Source of the DNA: Mechercharimyces sp. CAU 1602
GTDB taxonomy: Bacteria; Bacillota; Bacilli; Thermoactinomycetales; JANTPT01
Reading direction: 5' to 3'
Assembly: GCF_024753565.1 (NCBI RefSeq)
Contig: NZ_JANTPT010000003.1
Location: 1-64,000 of the forward strand
DNA: 64,000 nucleotides
This document shows, in pieces, positions 18,940 to 28,589 of this stretch (its first letter is position 1; every line of letters begins with the position of its first letter). The notes under the pieces are model-generated. The model was given only the letters and a program-made list of their open reading frames with translations. It was not told the DNA's origin and searched no databases. Made by a program: the position numbers and the translations under genes.

Positions 18940-20313
18940 ATGGACCAACTACAAGCAGTTGTTTTAGCGGCTGGTCAGGGAACGCGAATGAAGTCAAACA
19001 AACATAAGGTACTGCATAAAGTGTGTGGTAAACCGATGATTGATTACATTGTAGATTCCTTGCAAGAGTTAGGGATTAAACAGCCGATTATAGTAACAGG
19101 ATACCAATCAGAAGCATTAGAGGAGCACCTAGGTGAGCGTGCTTTATTTGTGCGTCAAGAAGAACAGTTGGGGACTGCTCATGCTGTCATGCAAGCAAAA
19201 GAATTATTGGCAGAAAAACAAGGAACGACACTGGTGATGCATGGTGACCACCCGCTTTTTACCACAGAGACATTAGAGCGATTGATCCATCATCATCGTG
19301 AGCAAGAAGCGGCGGCAACTATCTTGACAGCAACTCTTCCTGATCCAACAGGATATGGCCGTGTGATTCGTGGAGAGGATCAGCTGGTAGATGGGGTTGT
19401 TGAACAGAAGGACGCGAGTGAAGAAGAGCGTGCGATCTGTGAAGTGAACACAGGAACATACTGTTTTGATAATGAGAAGTTATTAACATCGCTCTCACAG
19501 GTTTCGAATGATAATGCACAGGGTGAATATTACCTTCCTGATGTGATTACCATATTGAGAAGCGGAGAAGAGAGAGTAGAAGCTACCCTCATGGATGATG
19601 TAAATGAAGCGCATGGTGTAAATCACCGTGTACAATTAGCGGAGGCAGAAAAGATTATGCGTCGTCGCATCCTTCACCAACACATGGTTAACGGGGTAAC
19701 CATTATTGACCCGGACAACACCTATGTTGAAGCGGGAGTGACGATTGGAAGTGACACGGTGATCCATCCCGGCACACATTTGCGGGGAGCAACTAAGATC
19801 GGTAGTGACTGCACGATCGGACCACAGGCAGATTTGACGAATGTGGTTATTGCGGACTCAGTAACCGTTCAGTATTCCGTGGTACTAGATAGTCAGCTCG
19901 GTGAGGGAGTAAACGTGGGTCCGTACGCACGTATTCGACCAGGCTCCAAGCTAGAAAAGCAGGCAAAAGTGGGCTGTTTTATCGATATGAAGAATGCGCA
20001 TATTGGTGAAGGAACGAAAGTGCCTCATCACGCGTACATCGGAGATGCGAAACTAGGGAAAAAAGTAAACATCGGCTGTGGTACGATTACAGTAAATTAC
20101 GATGGCAGAAAAAAGCAGCAGACAGTGATTGCAGATGGAGCATTCGTGGGTTGTAACGTAAACTTGATTGCACCTGTAAGTGTGGGTGAGGGTGCTTACG
20201 TCGCCGCGGGCTCATCAATCAATCAGGATGTGCCAGCAGATGGGTTTGCTATTGCAAGGCAACGGCAAACCGTTAAGCCACAGTATGTAAAACGTATGAA
20301 AGATAAACTTTAA
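18940..20313 (+). CDS. glmU: Bifunctional UDP-N-acetylglucosamine pyrophosphorylase / glucosamine-1-phosphate acetyltransferase
   Basis: A 457-residue enzyme making UDP-GlcNAc for cell wall. The N-terminal Rossmann domain has AVVLAAGQGTRMKS; the C-terminal half is a left-handed beta helix of hexapeptide repeats (about residues 250-440) with GCGTITVNYDG for acetyl-CoA. ATG 18940 gives the same N-terminus as B. subtilis GcaD; GTG 18928 and TTG 18913 are upstream in frame. An 11-base tandem duplication lies in the leader at 18897-18918. Confidence 0.95.
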   Translation: MDQLQAVVLAAGQGTRMKSNKHKVLHKVCGKPMIDYIVDSLQELGIKQPIIVTGYQSEALEEHLGERALFVRQEEQLGTAHAVMQAKELLAEKQGTTLVMHGDHPLFTTETLERLIHHHREQEAAATILTATLPDPTGYGRVIRGEDQLVDGVVEQKDASEEERAICEVNTGTYCFDNEKLLTSLSQVSNDNAQGEYYLPDVITILRSGEERVEATLMDDVNEAHGVNHRVQLAEAEKIMRRRILHQHMVNGVTIIDPDNTYVEAGVTIGSDTVIHPGTHLRGATKIGSDCTIGPQADLTNVVIADSVTVQYSVVLDSQLGEGVNVGPYARIRPGSKLEKQAKVGCFIDMKNAHIGEGTKVPHHAYIGDAKLGKKVNIGCGTITVNYDGRKKQQTVIADGAFVGCNVNLIAPVSVGEGAYVAAGSSINQDVPADGFAIARQRQTVKPQYVKRMKDKL

Positions 20314-20341
20314 AGAATAGTCGATGGAGGGCATAATAGCG

Positions 20342-21292
20342 ATGACTAAATTGCGCCAATCGCGTTTGCAAATTTTTACTGGAAACGCTAATCCTCAGTT
20401 AGCGAAGGAGATTGCCGATCATATTGGAATCCCTTTGGGCAGAGCTCATGTAGGTCGCTTTAGTGATGGGGAGATTACAGTTCGGCTAGACGAAAGCGTT
20501 CGAGGTTCCGATGTATACGTGGTTCAACCCACTTGCTACCCTGTAAATGATAACCTGATGGAATTGTTGGTTATGGTAGACGCATTAAAGAGGGCATCTG
20601 CGCGTACGATCAATGTCGTTATTCCTTACTATGGTTATGCACGACAAGATCGTAAGACACGAGCACGAGATCCGATTACATCCAAACTGGTGGCCAACCT
20701 GATTGAAAAAGCAGGTGCTGACCGTGTGATTACGATGGATTTACACGCGACGCAGTTGCAAGGATTTTTTGATATTCCCGTTGATCATCTCCTCGGTGTA
20801 CCCATCCTAGGGGACTATTTCTGTGGTAAAAACTTAGACGATGTGGTCGTCGTATCCCCAGATCATGGTGGTGTGATCCGAGCGCGTAAGTTAGCAGAAC
20901 GCTTAGAATCTCCTATTGCTATCATTGATAAACGTCGTCCGGAACCCAACGTTGCTGAAGTGATGAATATTGTAGGGAAAGTAAAAGGAAAAACGGCGAT
21001 TATTATAGATGACATCATTGATACTGCGGGTACTATTGCGCTTGCCGCTGCAGCACTAAAGGAGCAGGGAGCAAAAGCGGTATACGCGTGCTGTACTCAC
21101 CCTGTCTTTTCTGGACCGGCATTAGAGCGTATTTATCATGCTGATATCGAGGAGATGATCGTCACCAACACGATTCCGCTATCAGAAGAGAAGAAGTTGA
21201 ATAAGGTGAAGGTACTATCTGTTGCTTCGTTGATGGGTGAAGCTATCATCCGTGTGCATGAAGAAATGTCTGTCAGTAAATTGTTCGACTAA
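20342..21292 (+). CDS. prs: Ribose-phosphate pyrophosphokinase
   Basis: Makes PRPP from ribose-5-phosphate and ATP for nucleotide, His and Trp synthesis. It has 316 residues. [30 protein letters not shown] and the PRPP loop containing DDIIDTAGT are all present. ATG 20342 is used; GGAGG lies about 10 bases upstream and the in-frame ATG 20324 would add 6 residues. It follows glmU by 28 bases and is probably cotranscribed with it. Confidence 0.95.
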   Translation: MTKLRQSRLQIFTGNANPQLAKEIADHIGIPLGRAHVGRFSDGEITVRLDESVRGSDVYVVQPTCYPVNDNLMELLVMVDALKRASARTINVVIPYYGYARQDRKTRARDPITSKLVANLIEKAGADRVITMDLHATQLQGFFDIPVDHLLGVPILGDYFCGKNLDDVVVVSPDHGGVIRARKLAERLESPIAIIDKRRPEPNVAEVMNIVGKVKGKTAIIIDDIIDTAGTIALAAAALKEQGAKAVYACCTHPVFSGPALERIYHADIEEMIVTNTIPLSEEKKLNKVKVLSVASLMGEAIIRVHEEMSVSKLFD

Positions 21293-21309
21293 GGATAGCC
21301 CTCTCTCTT

Positions 21310-21335
21310 GTTTGAGTACCCTATCTTCGGGGTAT
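21310..21335 (+). promoter_or_regulatory. Sigma-B-type promoter of ctc
   Basis: GTTTGA (21310-21315), 14 bases, GGGTAT (21330-21335), between prs and ctc. This matches the general-stress sigma-B consensus (GTTTAA, 12-14, GGGWAW) at 11 of 12 positions. ctc was one of the first sigma-B-dependent genes described in B. subtilis. Confidence 0.7.
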
Positions 21336-21375
21336 ATTGATAACAGACACGGTACTTAACCGAAGGAGAGGATGT

Positions 21376-22005
21376 ATGATGACGACCAAGATCACTGCGG
21401 AAAAACGAGAGGGGAAGCCCCGTTCTATCATTACTCGTTTGCGTCGAAGTGGTAGAGTCCCAGGAATATTGTATGGGGTAGGTACGGATAATCAACTTCT
21501 TCATGTCGATGAGGGGGAGATGAAGCGTCTTTTGCATAACGAGGGACTTTCATCTGTTGTGAGCTTACAGTTAGGGCAGCAACCGTTTAACGTGATGATT
21601 CGCGAACTGCAACGCGATCATGTGAAAGGGCATTTTGTTCATGTAGACTTTGAAGCAATCTCCATGAACGAGGTGCTGGAGGTAGACGTCCCACTCGAAT
21701 TGACGGGAACACCGATAGGGGAGAAAGAGAACGGAGTTTTGGAACAACCTCTTCGTACGATTTCTATCCGATGTCTACCAAGCGATATCCCCGATTCATT
21801 ATCCGTCGATGTACAAGCACTTGATGTAGGCGATTCCCTGGCCGTAAAGGATATTGCGATCCAAAGCGGAATTGAAGTCTTGACGGATGAAAATGAAGTC
21901 GTTGCTACGGTGACCACACCACAGCATAACGTTGCAGCAGAAGAAAATGATGAAGACGAAGGAGTGGCAGCAGCCACTGAAGAAGAGAGTGAGGAGCAAG
22001 AGTAA
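21376..22005 (+). CDS. ctc: Ribosomal protein bL25 / general stress protein Ctc
   Basis: A 209-residue two-domain L25 (TL5/CTC type) protein binding 5S rRNA. The N-terminal L25 barrel has KREGKPRSIITRLRRSGRVPGILYG. The C-terminal beta domain (VDVPLELTGTPIGEKENGVLEQ) follows, then a very acidic tail. AAGGAGAGG precedes ATG 21376; ATG 21379 is equally possible. A sigma-B-type promoter lies just upstream. Confidence 0.95.
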   Translation: MMTTKITAEKREGKPRSIITRLRRSGRVPGILYGVGTDNQLLHVDEGEMKRLLHNEGLSSVVSLQLGQQPFNVMIRELQRDHVKGHFVHVDFEAISMNEVLEVDVPLELTGTPIGEKENGVLEQPLRTISIRCLPSDIPDSLSVDVQALDVGDSLAVKDIAIQSGIEVLTDENEVVATVTTPQHNVAAEENDEDEGVAAATEEESEEQE

Positions 22006-22034
22006 TTTTTGCTCTAAGATATAGTAAATAGTGT

Positions 22035-22060
22035 TGGCGCAACCACTTGTGGTTGCGCCA
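22035..22060 (+). terminator. Strong hairpin between ctc and pth
   Basis: A perfect 11-bp GC-rich stem (22035-22045 with 22050-22060) and 4-base loop, without a clear T run. It may reduce read-through from ctc or protect mRNA ends. Confidence 0.6.
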
Positions 22061-22084
22061 CTTGAACGTTAGGGGAGAAAAGTA

Positions 22085-22675
22085 TTGAAACTGATTGTAG
22101 GACTAGGTAATCCGGGGCCGCGCTACGACTTAACGCGGCATAATGTTGGGTTTTGGGTGATTGAAGAGTTAAGTCGGCGTTGGGCCATTCCAGTGACTCA
22201 ATCTAAGTGGAAAGGGATGAAGGGAGAGGGGCGCATCGCGAATGAGAAAGTGGTGTTGCTTATGCCGATGACATATATGAATCTTTCGGGGGAATCCGTG
22301 AGAGAGGCTTTGGACTGGCTCAAAGCGGACATAGATGACTTACTGGTCATCTATGATGATCTGGACTTGTCTCCGGGATCACTTCGGTTGCGTATGAAAG
22401 GAAGTGCTGGAGGGCATAACGGAATGAAATCGATCATCCAGCATTTAGGAACAGACGAATTTAAGCGTATGAAGGTAGGAATTGGTCGTCCAGCAAAGCG
22501 GATTCCTGTTTCCGATTATGTGCTTTCACCTTTTTCTAAAGAAGAGAGTCCACTGATAGATGAGGCAGTGGGGGCAGCGGGGGATGCAGTTAAAACCTGG
22601 ATGGAGGATTCATTTCTCGTAGCGATGAATCAATATAATAAGCGGATTGTGGCTGAGGGGAAGCAGGGCGAATAA
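22085..22675 (+). CDS. pth: Peptidyl-tRNA hydrolase
   Basis: A 196-residue esterase that recycles peptidyl-tRNA released from stalled ribosomes. VGLGNPGPRYDLTRHNVGFW contains the catalytic histidine; PMTYMNLSG, VIYDDLDL with the aspartate, and AGGHNGMKSI follow. The start is TTG 22085 with GGGGAGA upstream. In B. subtilis this gene is spoVC. Confidence 0.95.
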   Translation: MKLIVGLGNPGPRYDLTRHNVGFWVIEELSRRWAIPVTQSKWKGMKGEGRIANEKVVLLMPMTYMNLSGESVREALDWLKADIDDLLVIYDDLDLSPGSLRLRMKGSAGGHNGMKSIIQHLGTDEFKRMKVGIGRPAKRIPVSDYVLSPFSKEESPLIDEAVGAAGDAVKTWMEDSFLVAMNQYNKRIVAEGKQGE

Positions 22676-22745
22676 CACCATGTATAGCTATGCTACACTT
22701 GCGTCGATACTATAGGGGAATATTCTTGTGGTTGGGGGCGTATGC

Positions 22746-22973
22746 ATGGCTATACATTATACTTGTCGTTATTGTCGGATCGAATTGGGTCAGATTGAAG
22801 AACACATGGACGATATACGACTGGGTTTCCATCAGTTGACCCCAGATCAGCTCAGAGATATAATTACCTATGATCTTTCCGGGCAGACTGAAGTTCGTGT
22901 GGTATGTGAAACATGCCAAGAAATGTTAGAACTTCATCCAGAGTTGTCTCTCCTACCCAACCCCCTGCAATAG
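22746..22973 (+). CDS. fin: Anti-sigma-F factor Fin (YabK)
   Basis: A 75-residue zinc protein with CRYC near residues 8-11 and CETC near 58-61. Fin is made in the forespore under sigma-F and turns sigma-F off so that sigma-G can take over. The frame is open from 22728, but ATG 22746 follows GGGGGCG and gives the family's usual start MAIHYTC. It lies between pth and mfd, as in B. subtilis. I found no convincing sigma-F box upstream. Confidence 0.9.
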   Translation: MAIHYTCRYCRIELGQIEEHMDDIRLGFHQLTPDQLRDIITYDLSGQTEVRVVCETCQEMLELHPELSLLPNPLQ

Positions 22974-23113
22974 GGAGTGTGTTGTTTGTAGGAGGGCTAT
23001 TTTGCGCTATTGCGGATTGTTTTCCAAGCCATGGCTGAAGGTTTCGCTACGGCTTTTTACCCATTGTAAAAGTTTTCATATAGTTTTGTCGATGAGAGGG
23101 GGAAATAAAGAAA

Positions 23114-26100
23114 TTGGAATCACTTATTCAAATGTTTAGCCAGGATGCCGACTTTCAGTCGACGCTGGCAGGTCATAAAGCGGGTATGCCAGAACAGCTT
23201 GTTGCTGGTTTGAGTGGCGCCAGCCGTAGTTTGTATATTGCGACACTCTTTCGGGAGCTAAAACAGCCCATGGTCGTGATAACCCACAATCTAAATCAAG
23301 CTCAAAAAGCGGCTGAGGATATAGGGGAGTGGCTCCCTGCTGAACAGGTACTTCTCTATCCAGCTAATGAAGTGGTGACAACGGAGATTGCTCTTTCCAA
23401 CCATGAGACCTACGCGGAACGAGTAAATGTGTTGTCAAAACTAGCACAAGGATTTACAGGTGTGTTGATTGTTCCGTTTGCAGGGATGCGTAAATTGCTC
23501 CCCCCTAAAGAAACCGTGAGAAAAGGTCATATTTATTTGCGGGTGGCAGAAGAAAGTCCGATTGAGCCACTTATCCACCGATTAGTAGAAACAGGTTATG
23601 AACGAGTAGATATGGTAGAAAGAAGAGGAGAATTTAGTGTACGGGGTGGAATCATGGATTTGTATCCCGTTACCTCTGAGCATCCTATACGCATCGAATG
23701 GTTTGATGATGAAGTAGATTCAATCCGGTCATTCTCAGTGACCGATCAACGTTCGCAAAAGAAGCATCAAGCTGTAACCATCCCGCCTGCGAAAGAACTA
23801 TTTGCTGCACCAGCCACCCTTAAACAAGCAGGGGCACAGGTGAGGAAGCTGTTAGCTGAGCGCCTAAACGAGACGAAAAATACGGAATTAAAGGCGAAGC
23901 TGGATGAAAAAGTGGGCTGGGAGATCGAGCAGTTCAGCTCTGCATCTACATTTACAGGGATGTATAAGTATATTTCTCTATTATATCCCCAGTATGAAAC
24001 GCTAGTAGATTATATGCCGGCAGATGCGCTATGTATCATGGATGAGCCAGCAAGAATTATGGAAGCAGCAAAGCAGATGGAACGGGAAGAAGGAGAATGG
24101 CAGACTGCGTTATTGCAACAAGGGGAGTTTTTACCGCAGTTGAAAATTTCCCTCACCTATGAGGAATGCATGGGAATTTCTAATCCGCGACTTTATCTCT
24201 CGCTCTTTATGCGCCAGGTTCCAGGTACTCAGCCGCAAAACATAGTACAATTTATCAGCCGCAGCATGCAGCAGTTTCACAGTCAAATGCACGTGTTAAA
24301 GACAGAGTGGGAACGCTGGGAGAAATCTAATTACCGTGTTATATTTACGGCTAGCAGTCAAGAGCGTGCGGAACGCTTGGAACGCATTCTACTCGACTAT
24401 GGAATGGAAGTAGCGCGTGATCCACATGAGCGGATTCCGCGTGTAGGAAAGCCGGTTATATTTGTTGGAGCCATTCAAAACGGATTTGAACTGTCAGGAA
24501 CACGGTTAGTTGTGGTGACAGAGGGCGAGGTTTTTACGCAGCAGCAAAGACGAAGACGGATGCCGAGCAAAGTAGATCATGCTGAAAAGATAAAAGATTA
24601 TCAAGATCTGAAACCGGGCGATTATGTGGTTCATGTTAACCATGGGATCGGGCGGTATATTGGCATTGAGACGCTAGAGGTAGGTGGATTGCACAAGGAT
24701 TACCTCTTAGTGCAATATGCGGGTAATGATAAGTTATATGTACCTATCGATCAGATAGATCAAGTGCAAAAATATATTGGTGGCGAAGAGCGTAAGCCGA
24801 AAGTATATAGTTTAGGCGGTAGTGAATGGAGCAAGGTAAAAAATAAAGTGCGATCCTCTGTCGAGGATATTGCCGCTGACCTGATTCAGCTGTATGCGAA
24901 GCGAAAGCAGGCGAAAGGATACTCATTCAGTCCTGATACCCCTTACCAGCGTGAATTTGAAGCGATGTTCCCGTATGAAGAGACACCGGATCAGTTGCGC
25001 TCAATTGAAGAGATTAAGAAAAATATGGAGAGCGAGCAACCGATGGATCGCTTATTGTGTGGGGATGTAGGGTACGGAAAGACTGAGGTGGCCATTCGGG
25101 CTGCGTTTAAAGCGACGATGGAAGGTAAGCAAGTGGCTGTATTGGTGCCGACGACGATCTTGGCACAGCAGCATTACGAAACGTTTTGTGAACGCTTTTC
25201 CGATTACCCTGTGCAGATTCGTGTGTTGAGCCGCTTTCGTGGTCGCAAGGAACAGAAAGAGACGATTCAAGGCGTTGGGCAGGGTACGGTAGATATTGTG
25301 ATAGGAACACATCGCATCTTATCCAAGGACGTAAGTTATAAGGATTTGGGTTTACTTATTATTGATGAAGAACAACGCTTTGGTGTAAAGCATAAAGAGA
25401 AGATTAAAGAGATGAAACATAATGTAGATGTGCTTACGCTTACAGCCACCCCGATCCCCCGTACGCTTCATATGAGCATGGTAGGGGTTAGAGACTTATC
25501 TGTTATTGAAACCCCACCAGAAAACCGTTTCCCTGTGCAAACTTATGTACTAGAATACTCAGGAGCATTGGTGCGGGAAGTGGTGGAACGAGAGATTGCT
25601 CGTGGTGGACAAGTGTACTTCCTTTATAATCAAGTACAAAATATTGATCTGATGGCAGAACAAATTCAAATGTTAGTTCCTGAAGCACGTGTATCTGTTG
25701 CCCATGGACAAATGAAAGAGACGGAATTAGAGCGAGTAATGCTCGACTTCCTAGATGGTGAAACGGATGTGCTGGTAAGCACCACTATTATTGAAACAGG
25801 GGTCGATATTCCTAATGTGAATACCCTTATTATTTATGATGCTGATAAAATGGGCTTGTCACAGCTGTATCAGCTAAGAGGGCGTGTGGGGCGTTCAAAT
25901 CGAATTGCGTACGCTTACTTCACGTACCAACGGGATAAAGTGTTGTCTGAGGTGGCGGAAAAAAGATTGCAAGCAATCCGGGAATTTACAGAACTAGGTT
26001 CAGGGTTTAAAATAGCAATGAGGGACTTGTCCATTCGAGGGGCAGGGAATTTATTAGGGGCCGAACAGCATGGCCATATAGCTAGCGTTGGTTTTGAACT

Positions 26101-26650
26101 ATATAGTCAAATGTTAAAAGAGGCGATTCAAGAAAAAGAAGGAAAAGAAGAAGTAGAAGAGACGATGGAGCCAGAGATTGAATTAAAGGCAGATGCTTAT
26201 ATTCCCTCTGAATATATTGAGGATGGAAAGCAGAAGATCGAGATCTATAAAAAGATTCGTGCTGTACAATCTCTAGCTGAAGCGAGTGATTTAGAAGAAG
26301 AGATTGAAGATCGCTTTGGTGATATACCTAATTCTGTACGAACCTTACTGTTGATTGCACGTCTGCGAGCGTATTGTATTGGATACAAAGTTGAAAGTAT
26401 GATACAAAAGGAACATGAGATTGTGATGAAGCTACATCCAAGTCAGAATCAAACGATCGATGGACAAAAACTCTTTCAGCTAGCACAGGAGTTTCCGGGT
26501 CGGGTTCGCTTATCTTCTGGGGAACGAATCGGGATCATATTCCGTGTTCGTGGCCTCACTCACGAGAAGGCATTGGAAATAGTAGAGCAATTTCTGATAA
26601 AATATGAGTTCGTTCTAATGAAGGGAGCTTTTCAGAATGCAGCCAATTAA
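23114..26650 (+). CDS. mfd: Transcription-repair coupling factor
   Basis: A 1178-residue ATPase that removes RNA polymerase stalled at DNA damage and recruits UvrA. A UvrB-like N-terminus is followed by the RNA-polymerase-interaction domain ([12 protein letters not shown]), Walker [10 protein letters not shown], the DEEQRFG box, the TATPIPRTL motif, the RecG-like TRG region and the C-terminal D7 domain. Length is one residue more than B. subtilis Mfd. It starts at TTG 23114 and overlaps the next gene by 14 bases. Confidence 0.97.
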   Translation: MESLIQMFSQDADFQSTLAGHKAGMPEQLVAGLSGASRSLYIATLFRELKQPMVVITHNLNQAQKAAEDIGEWLPAEQVLLYPANEVVTTEIALSNHETYAERVNVLSKLAQGFTGVLIVPFAGMRKLLPPKETVRKGHIYLRVAEESPIEPLIHRLVETGYERVDMVERRGEFSVRGGIMDLYPVTSEHPIRIEWFDDEVDSIRSFSVTDQRSQKKHQAVTIPPAKELFAAPATLKQAGAQVRKLLAERLNETKNTELKAKLDEKVGWEIEQFSSASTFTGMYKYISLLYPQYETLVDYMPADALCIMDEPARIMEAAKQMEREEGEWQTALLQQGEFLPQLKISLTYEECMGISNPRLYLSLFMRQVPGTQPQNIVQFISRSMQQFHSQMHVLKTEWERWEKSNYRVIFTASSQERAERLERILLDYGMEVARDPHERIPRVGKPVIFVGAIQNGFELSGTRLVVVTEGEVFTQQQRRRRMPSKVDHAEKIKDYQDLKPGDYVVHVNHGIGRYIGIETLEVGGLHKDYLLVQYAGNDKLYVPIDQIDQVQKYIGGEERKPKVYSLGGSEWSKVKNKVRSSVEDIAADLIQLYAKRKQAKGYSFSPDTPYQREFEAMFPYEETPDQLRSIEEIKKNMESEQPMDRLLCGDVGYGKTEVAIRAAFKATMEGKQVAVLVPTTILAQQHYETFCERFSDYPVQIRVLSRFRGRKEQKETIQGVGQGTVDIVIGTHRILSKDVSYKDLGLLIIDEEQRFGVKHKEKIKEMKHNVDVLTLTATPIPRTLHMSMVGVRDLSVIETPPENRFPVQTYVLEYSGALVREVVEREIARGGQVYFLYNQVQNIDLMAEQIQMLVPEARVSVAHGQMKETELERVMLDFLDGETDVLVSTTIIETGVDIPNVNTLIIYDADKMGLSQLYQLRGRVGRSNRIAYAYFTYQRDKVLSEVAEKRLQAIREFTELGSGFKIAMRDLSIRGAGNLLGAEQHGHIASVGFELYSQMLKEAIQEKEGKEEVEETMEPEIELKADAYIPSEYIEDGKQKIEIYKKIRAVQSLAEASDLEEEIEDRFGDIPNSVRTLLLIARLRAYCIGYKVESMIQKEHEIVMKLHPSQNQTIDGQKLFQLAQEFPGRVRLSSGERIGIIFRVRGLTHEKALEIVEQFLIKYEFVLMKGAFQNAAN

Positions 26651-27713
26651 AAAATTTATGATGCTCATGCTTGTTTCCGTCCTCTCTCTATCACTCTTTC
26701 TAGCAGGGTGTTCTAAAGAGGATAAAGAAGCGGACAAAGGGGTTACCAGTGAAACAACTTGGCCGTTAAAGACGACTAGCGATAAAGTGATTGCTACGTA
26801 TGACGGTGGAGAAGTGACACAAGGGGAATTTAATCTTTATCTTAATATGCAGAACTTCTTCCGTCCGGGACAGATTGAGATGATGATTAAGTCACAACCG
26901 CAACTGCAGGAAGAGTTATTGAAGCAGTATGCAGTAGAGAAAAAATTGACTAGTGATGCAGAAGAAAGCAAGGACTTAGATAAAACCGTAAAAGAACAGA
27001 TGACTGAAATAGAGAAGCAAATAAAAGCAGCACCGCCAGCTGAGGGTGAAAAAGAAGGCGAAGTGACGCTGGAGAAGAAATTAGAAGATGCTGGTATAGA
27101 AAAGAAGCAACTAGAGTCGTTCTTAAAGCAAAGCAAGCAAGTGGTTAACCAGTTGGAGAAAGAGGCAAAAGGAGAAGAGCGGGAAATGATCAAGCTGCAA
27201 CATATCTTGATCTCTACCCAGCAGCCGATCCCAGATGAGAAAGATAAAGAAAAAGAGCCGAAACCTCGTTCTGATAAAGAAGCGAAAGCAATCGCCGCTG
27301 ACATTAAGAAACAATTAGATGAAGGGGCCGACTTTGCGAAATTGGCTAAAGAAAAATCAGACGATCCAGGGTCAGCAGCTCAAGGTGGCGAGCTTTCAGG
27401 AACAGCGGATAGCTGGGTTCCTCAGTTCTCAGAAGCAGCACAAAAACAAGAACTGAACAAAGTAGGAGAGTTGGTTAAGACCGACTATGGTTACCACATT
27501 ATTAAAGTGTTGGAGCGGAATAAAAGGGCTTACTCTGAATTAGATCAAGCTGCGCAAGATTCCATTTTGCAGGAGACGTTCGGTAAACATATGGAAAAGA
27601 TGAAGTTGAAAGATCTTAAGTTACCTGATTTTGAAAAAGAAGCAGAGAAGAATAAGTCAACTGAGGGTGAATCGAAAGAAGAGCAGCCAGAGAAAGAAAA
27701 AGAGGAGAAGTAG
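26637..27713 (+). CDS. PrsA-like peptidylprolyl isomerase lipoprotein
   Basis: A 358-residue exported foldase. The signal peptide has the lipobox LAGC (Cys near residue 25), followed by a SurA/PrsA-like helical N-domain, a parvulin domain (LQHILIS ... KSDDPGSAAQGGELS ... GYHIIKVL, about residues 182-298), and a highly charged Lys/Glu C-terminal tail. PrsA proteins fold secreted proteins outside the membrane. The start overlaps the end of mfd; B. subtilis has no gene here. It is distinct from PrsA proper but the same architecture. Confidence 0.85.
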   Translation: MQPIKKFMMLMLVSVLSLSLFLAGCSKEDKEADKGVTSETTWPLKTTSDKVIATYDGGEVTQGEFNLYLNMQNFFRPGQIEMMIKSQPQLQEELLKQYAVEKKLTSDAEESKDLDKTVKEQMTEIEKQIKAAPPAEGEKEGEVTLEKKLEDAGIEKKQLESFLKQSKQVVNQLEKEAKGEEREMIKLQHILISTQQPIPDEKDKEKEPKPRSDKEAKAIAADIKKQLDEGADFAKLAKEKSDDPGSAAQGGELSGTADSWVPQFSEAAQKQELNKVGELVKTDYGYHIIKVLERNKRAYSELDQAAQDSILQETFGKHMEKMKLKDLKLPDFEKEAEKNKSTEGESKEEQPEKEKEEK

Positions 27714-27718
27714 GATCG

Positions 27719-27747
27719 AAGAGCGGGGCAGATGCCTCGCTCTTTTT
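27719..27747 (+). terminator. Terminator after the PrsA-like gene
   Basis: An 11-bp stem with one G-T pair (27719-27729 with 27734-27744), continuing into a T run. It ends the mfd/prsA-like unit. Confidence 0.88.
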
Positions 27748-27789
27748 ATGGTTGTTCTTTTTGTTATAAAATGGTAAATAGATGCCAAC

Positions 27790-27819
27790 GCATAATATAC
27801 TGGTAGTGGATGAATACTA
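27790..27819 (+). promoter_or_regulatory. Sigma-G promoter of spoVT
   Basis: GCATA (27790-27794), 18 bases, AATACTA (27813-27819). This fits the sigma-G pattern (GHATR, 18, CATWHTA) with one mismatch. spoVT is a late forespore sigma-G gene in B. subtilis. Confidence 0.65.
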
Positions 27820-27895
27820 TGGTCGTATTTCAAAACGGCGTATAGCCTAGGTCTGATAAACGATATTCGATATAGAAAGTGAGGCATCATGATTG

Positions 27896-28438
27896 ATGAA
27901 AGCGACTGGTATCGTGCGCCGGATCGATGATTTGGGACGAGTAGTAATCCCGAAAGAGATTCGGCGAACGCTTCGTATTCGGGAAGGTGACCCGCTGGAG
28001 ATTTTTGTAGATCGCGATGGGGAAGTAATTTTGAAGAAGTATTCTCCGATCGGGGAGCTGGGAGATTTTGCGCAGGAGTATGCAGAATCGATTTATGAAA
28101 GCTTACAACATTTTGTTCTCATATGTGATCGTGATCATGTCATTGCCGTGGCGGGTATTTCGAAAAAAGAGTACCTGGATAAACCAGTAGGTGAACTGAC
28201 GGAAGATTGTATGGAGCAAAGAAAGAAAGTGGTTGAAAATTCTCCTGCGGAAGGAAAAATCATTCGCGATCTTGAAGAATCTTATCAATCTTATGTGATC
28301 GTCCCTATTGTATCCGGGGGAGATCCGATCGGGGCAGTCGTCATCCTCTCAAAAGAAGGGGACAAACAGATGGGCGAGTTGGAAGAGAAGGTAGGAATGA
28401 CGGCGGCTGCTTTTCTGGGGAAACAGATGGAGCAATAA
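27896..28438 (+). CDS. spoVT: Stage V sporulation regulator SpoVT
   Basis: A 180-residue forespore transcription factor. The N-terminal AbrB-type domain (MKATGIVRRIDDLGRVVIP and the next 35 residues) is essentially identical to B. subtilis SpoVT, followed by a GAF-like C-terminal domain. It modulates sigma-G genes, including those for SASPs and germination. The frame opens with TTG at 27893 but ATG 27896 is the natural start. Single-gene unit with a sigma-G promoter and its own terminator. Confidence 0.96.
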   Translation: MKATGIVRRIDDLGRVVIPKEIRRTLRIREGDPLEIFVDRDGEVILKKYSPIGELGDFAQEYAESIYESLQHFVLICDRDHVIAVAGISKKEYLDKPVGELTEDCMEQRKKVVENSPAEGKIIRDLEESYQSYVIVPIVSGGDPIGAVVILSKEGDKQMGELEEKVGMTAAAFLGKQMEQ

Positions 28439-28454
28439 TATCACCTGTACATGG

Positions 28455-28486
28455 AAAGCAGGCTCAGCACAGCCTGCTTTTTTATT
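28455..28486 (+). terminator. Terminator of spoVT
   Basis: A perfect 10-bp stem (28455-28464 with 28471-28480), 6-base loop, then a T-rich tail. Confidence 0.9.
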
Positions 28487-28589
28487 TTTGTCTACCCAGT
28501 ATAGATGGATGTATCGCAGGAGCGTTTACTTTCTTCTCGTCGTCTGTGTATAATGGGATTTATTGCTGTAAGAAGAGGAGAAACGAAAG

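Noticed and set aside
22682-22745. Sigma-F promoter before fin
   Set aside because: GTATA at 22682 and GGGGAATATT at 22715 are wrongly spaced for a sigma-F promoter.
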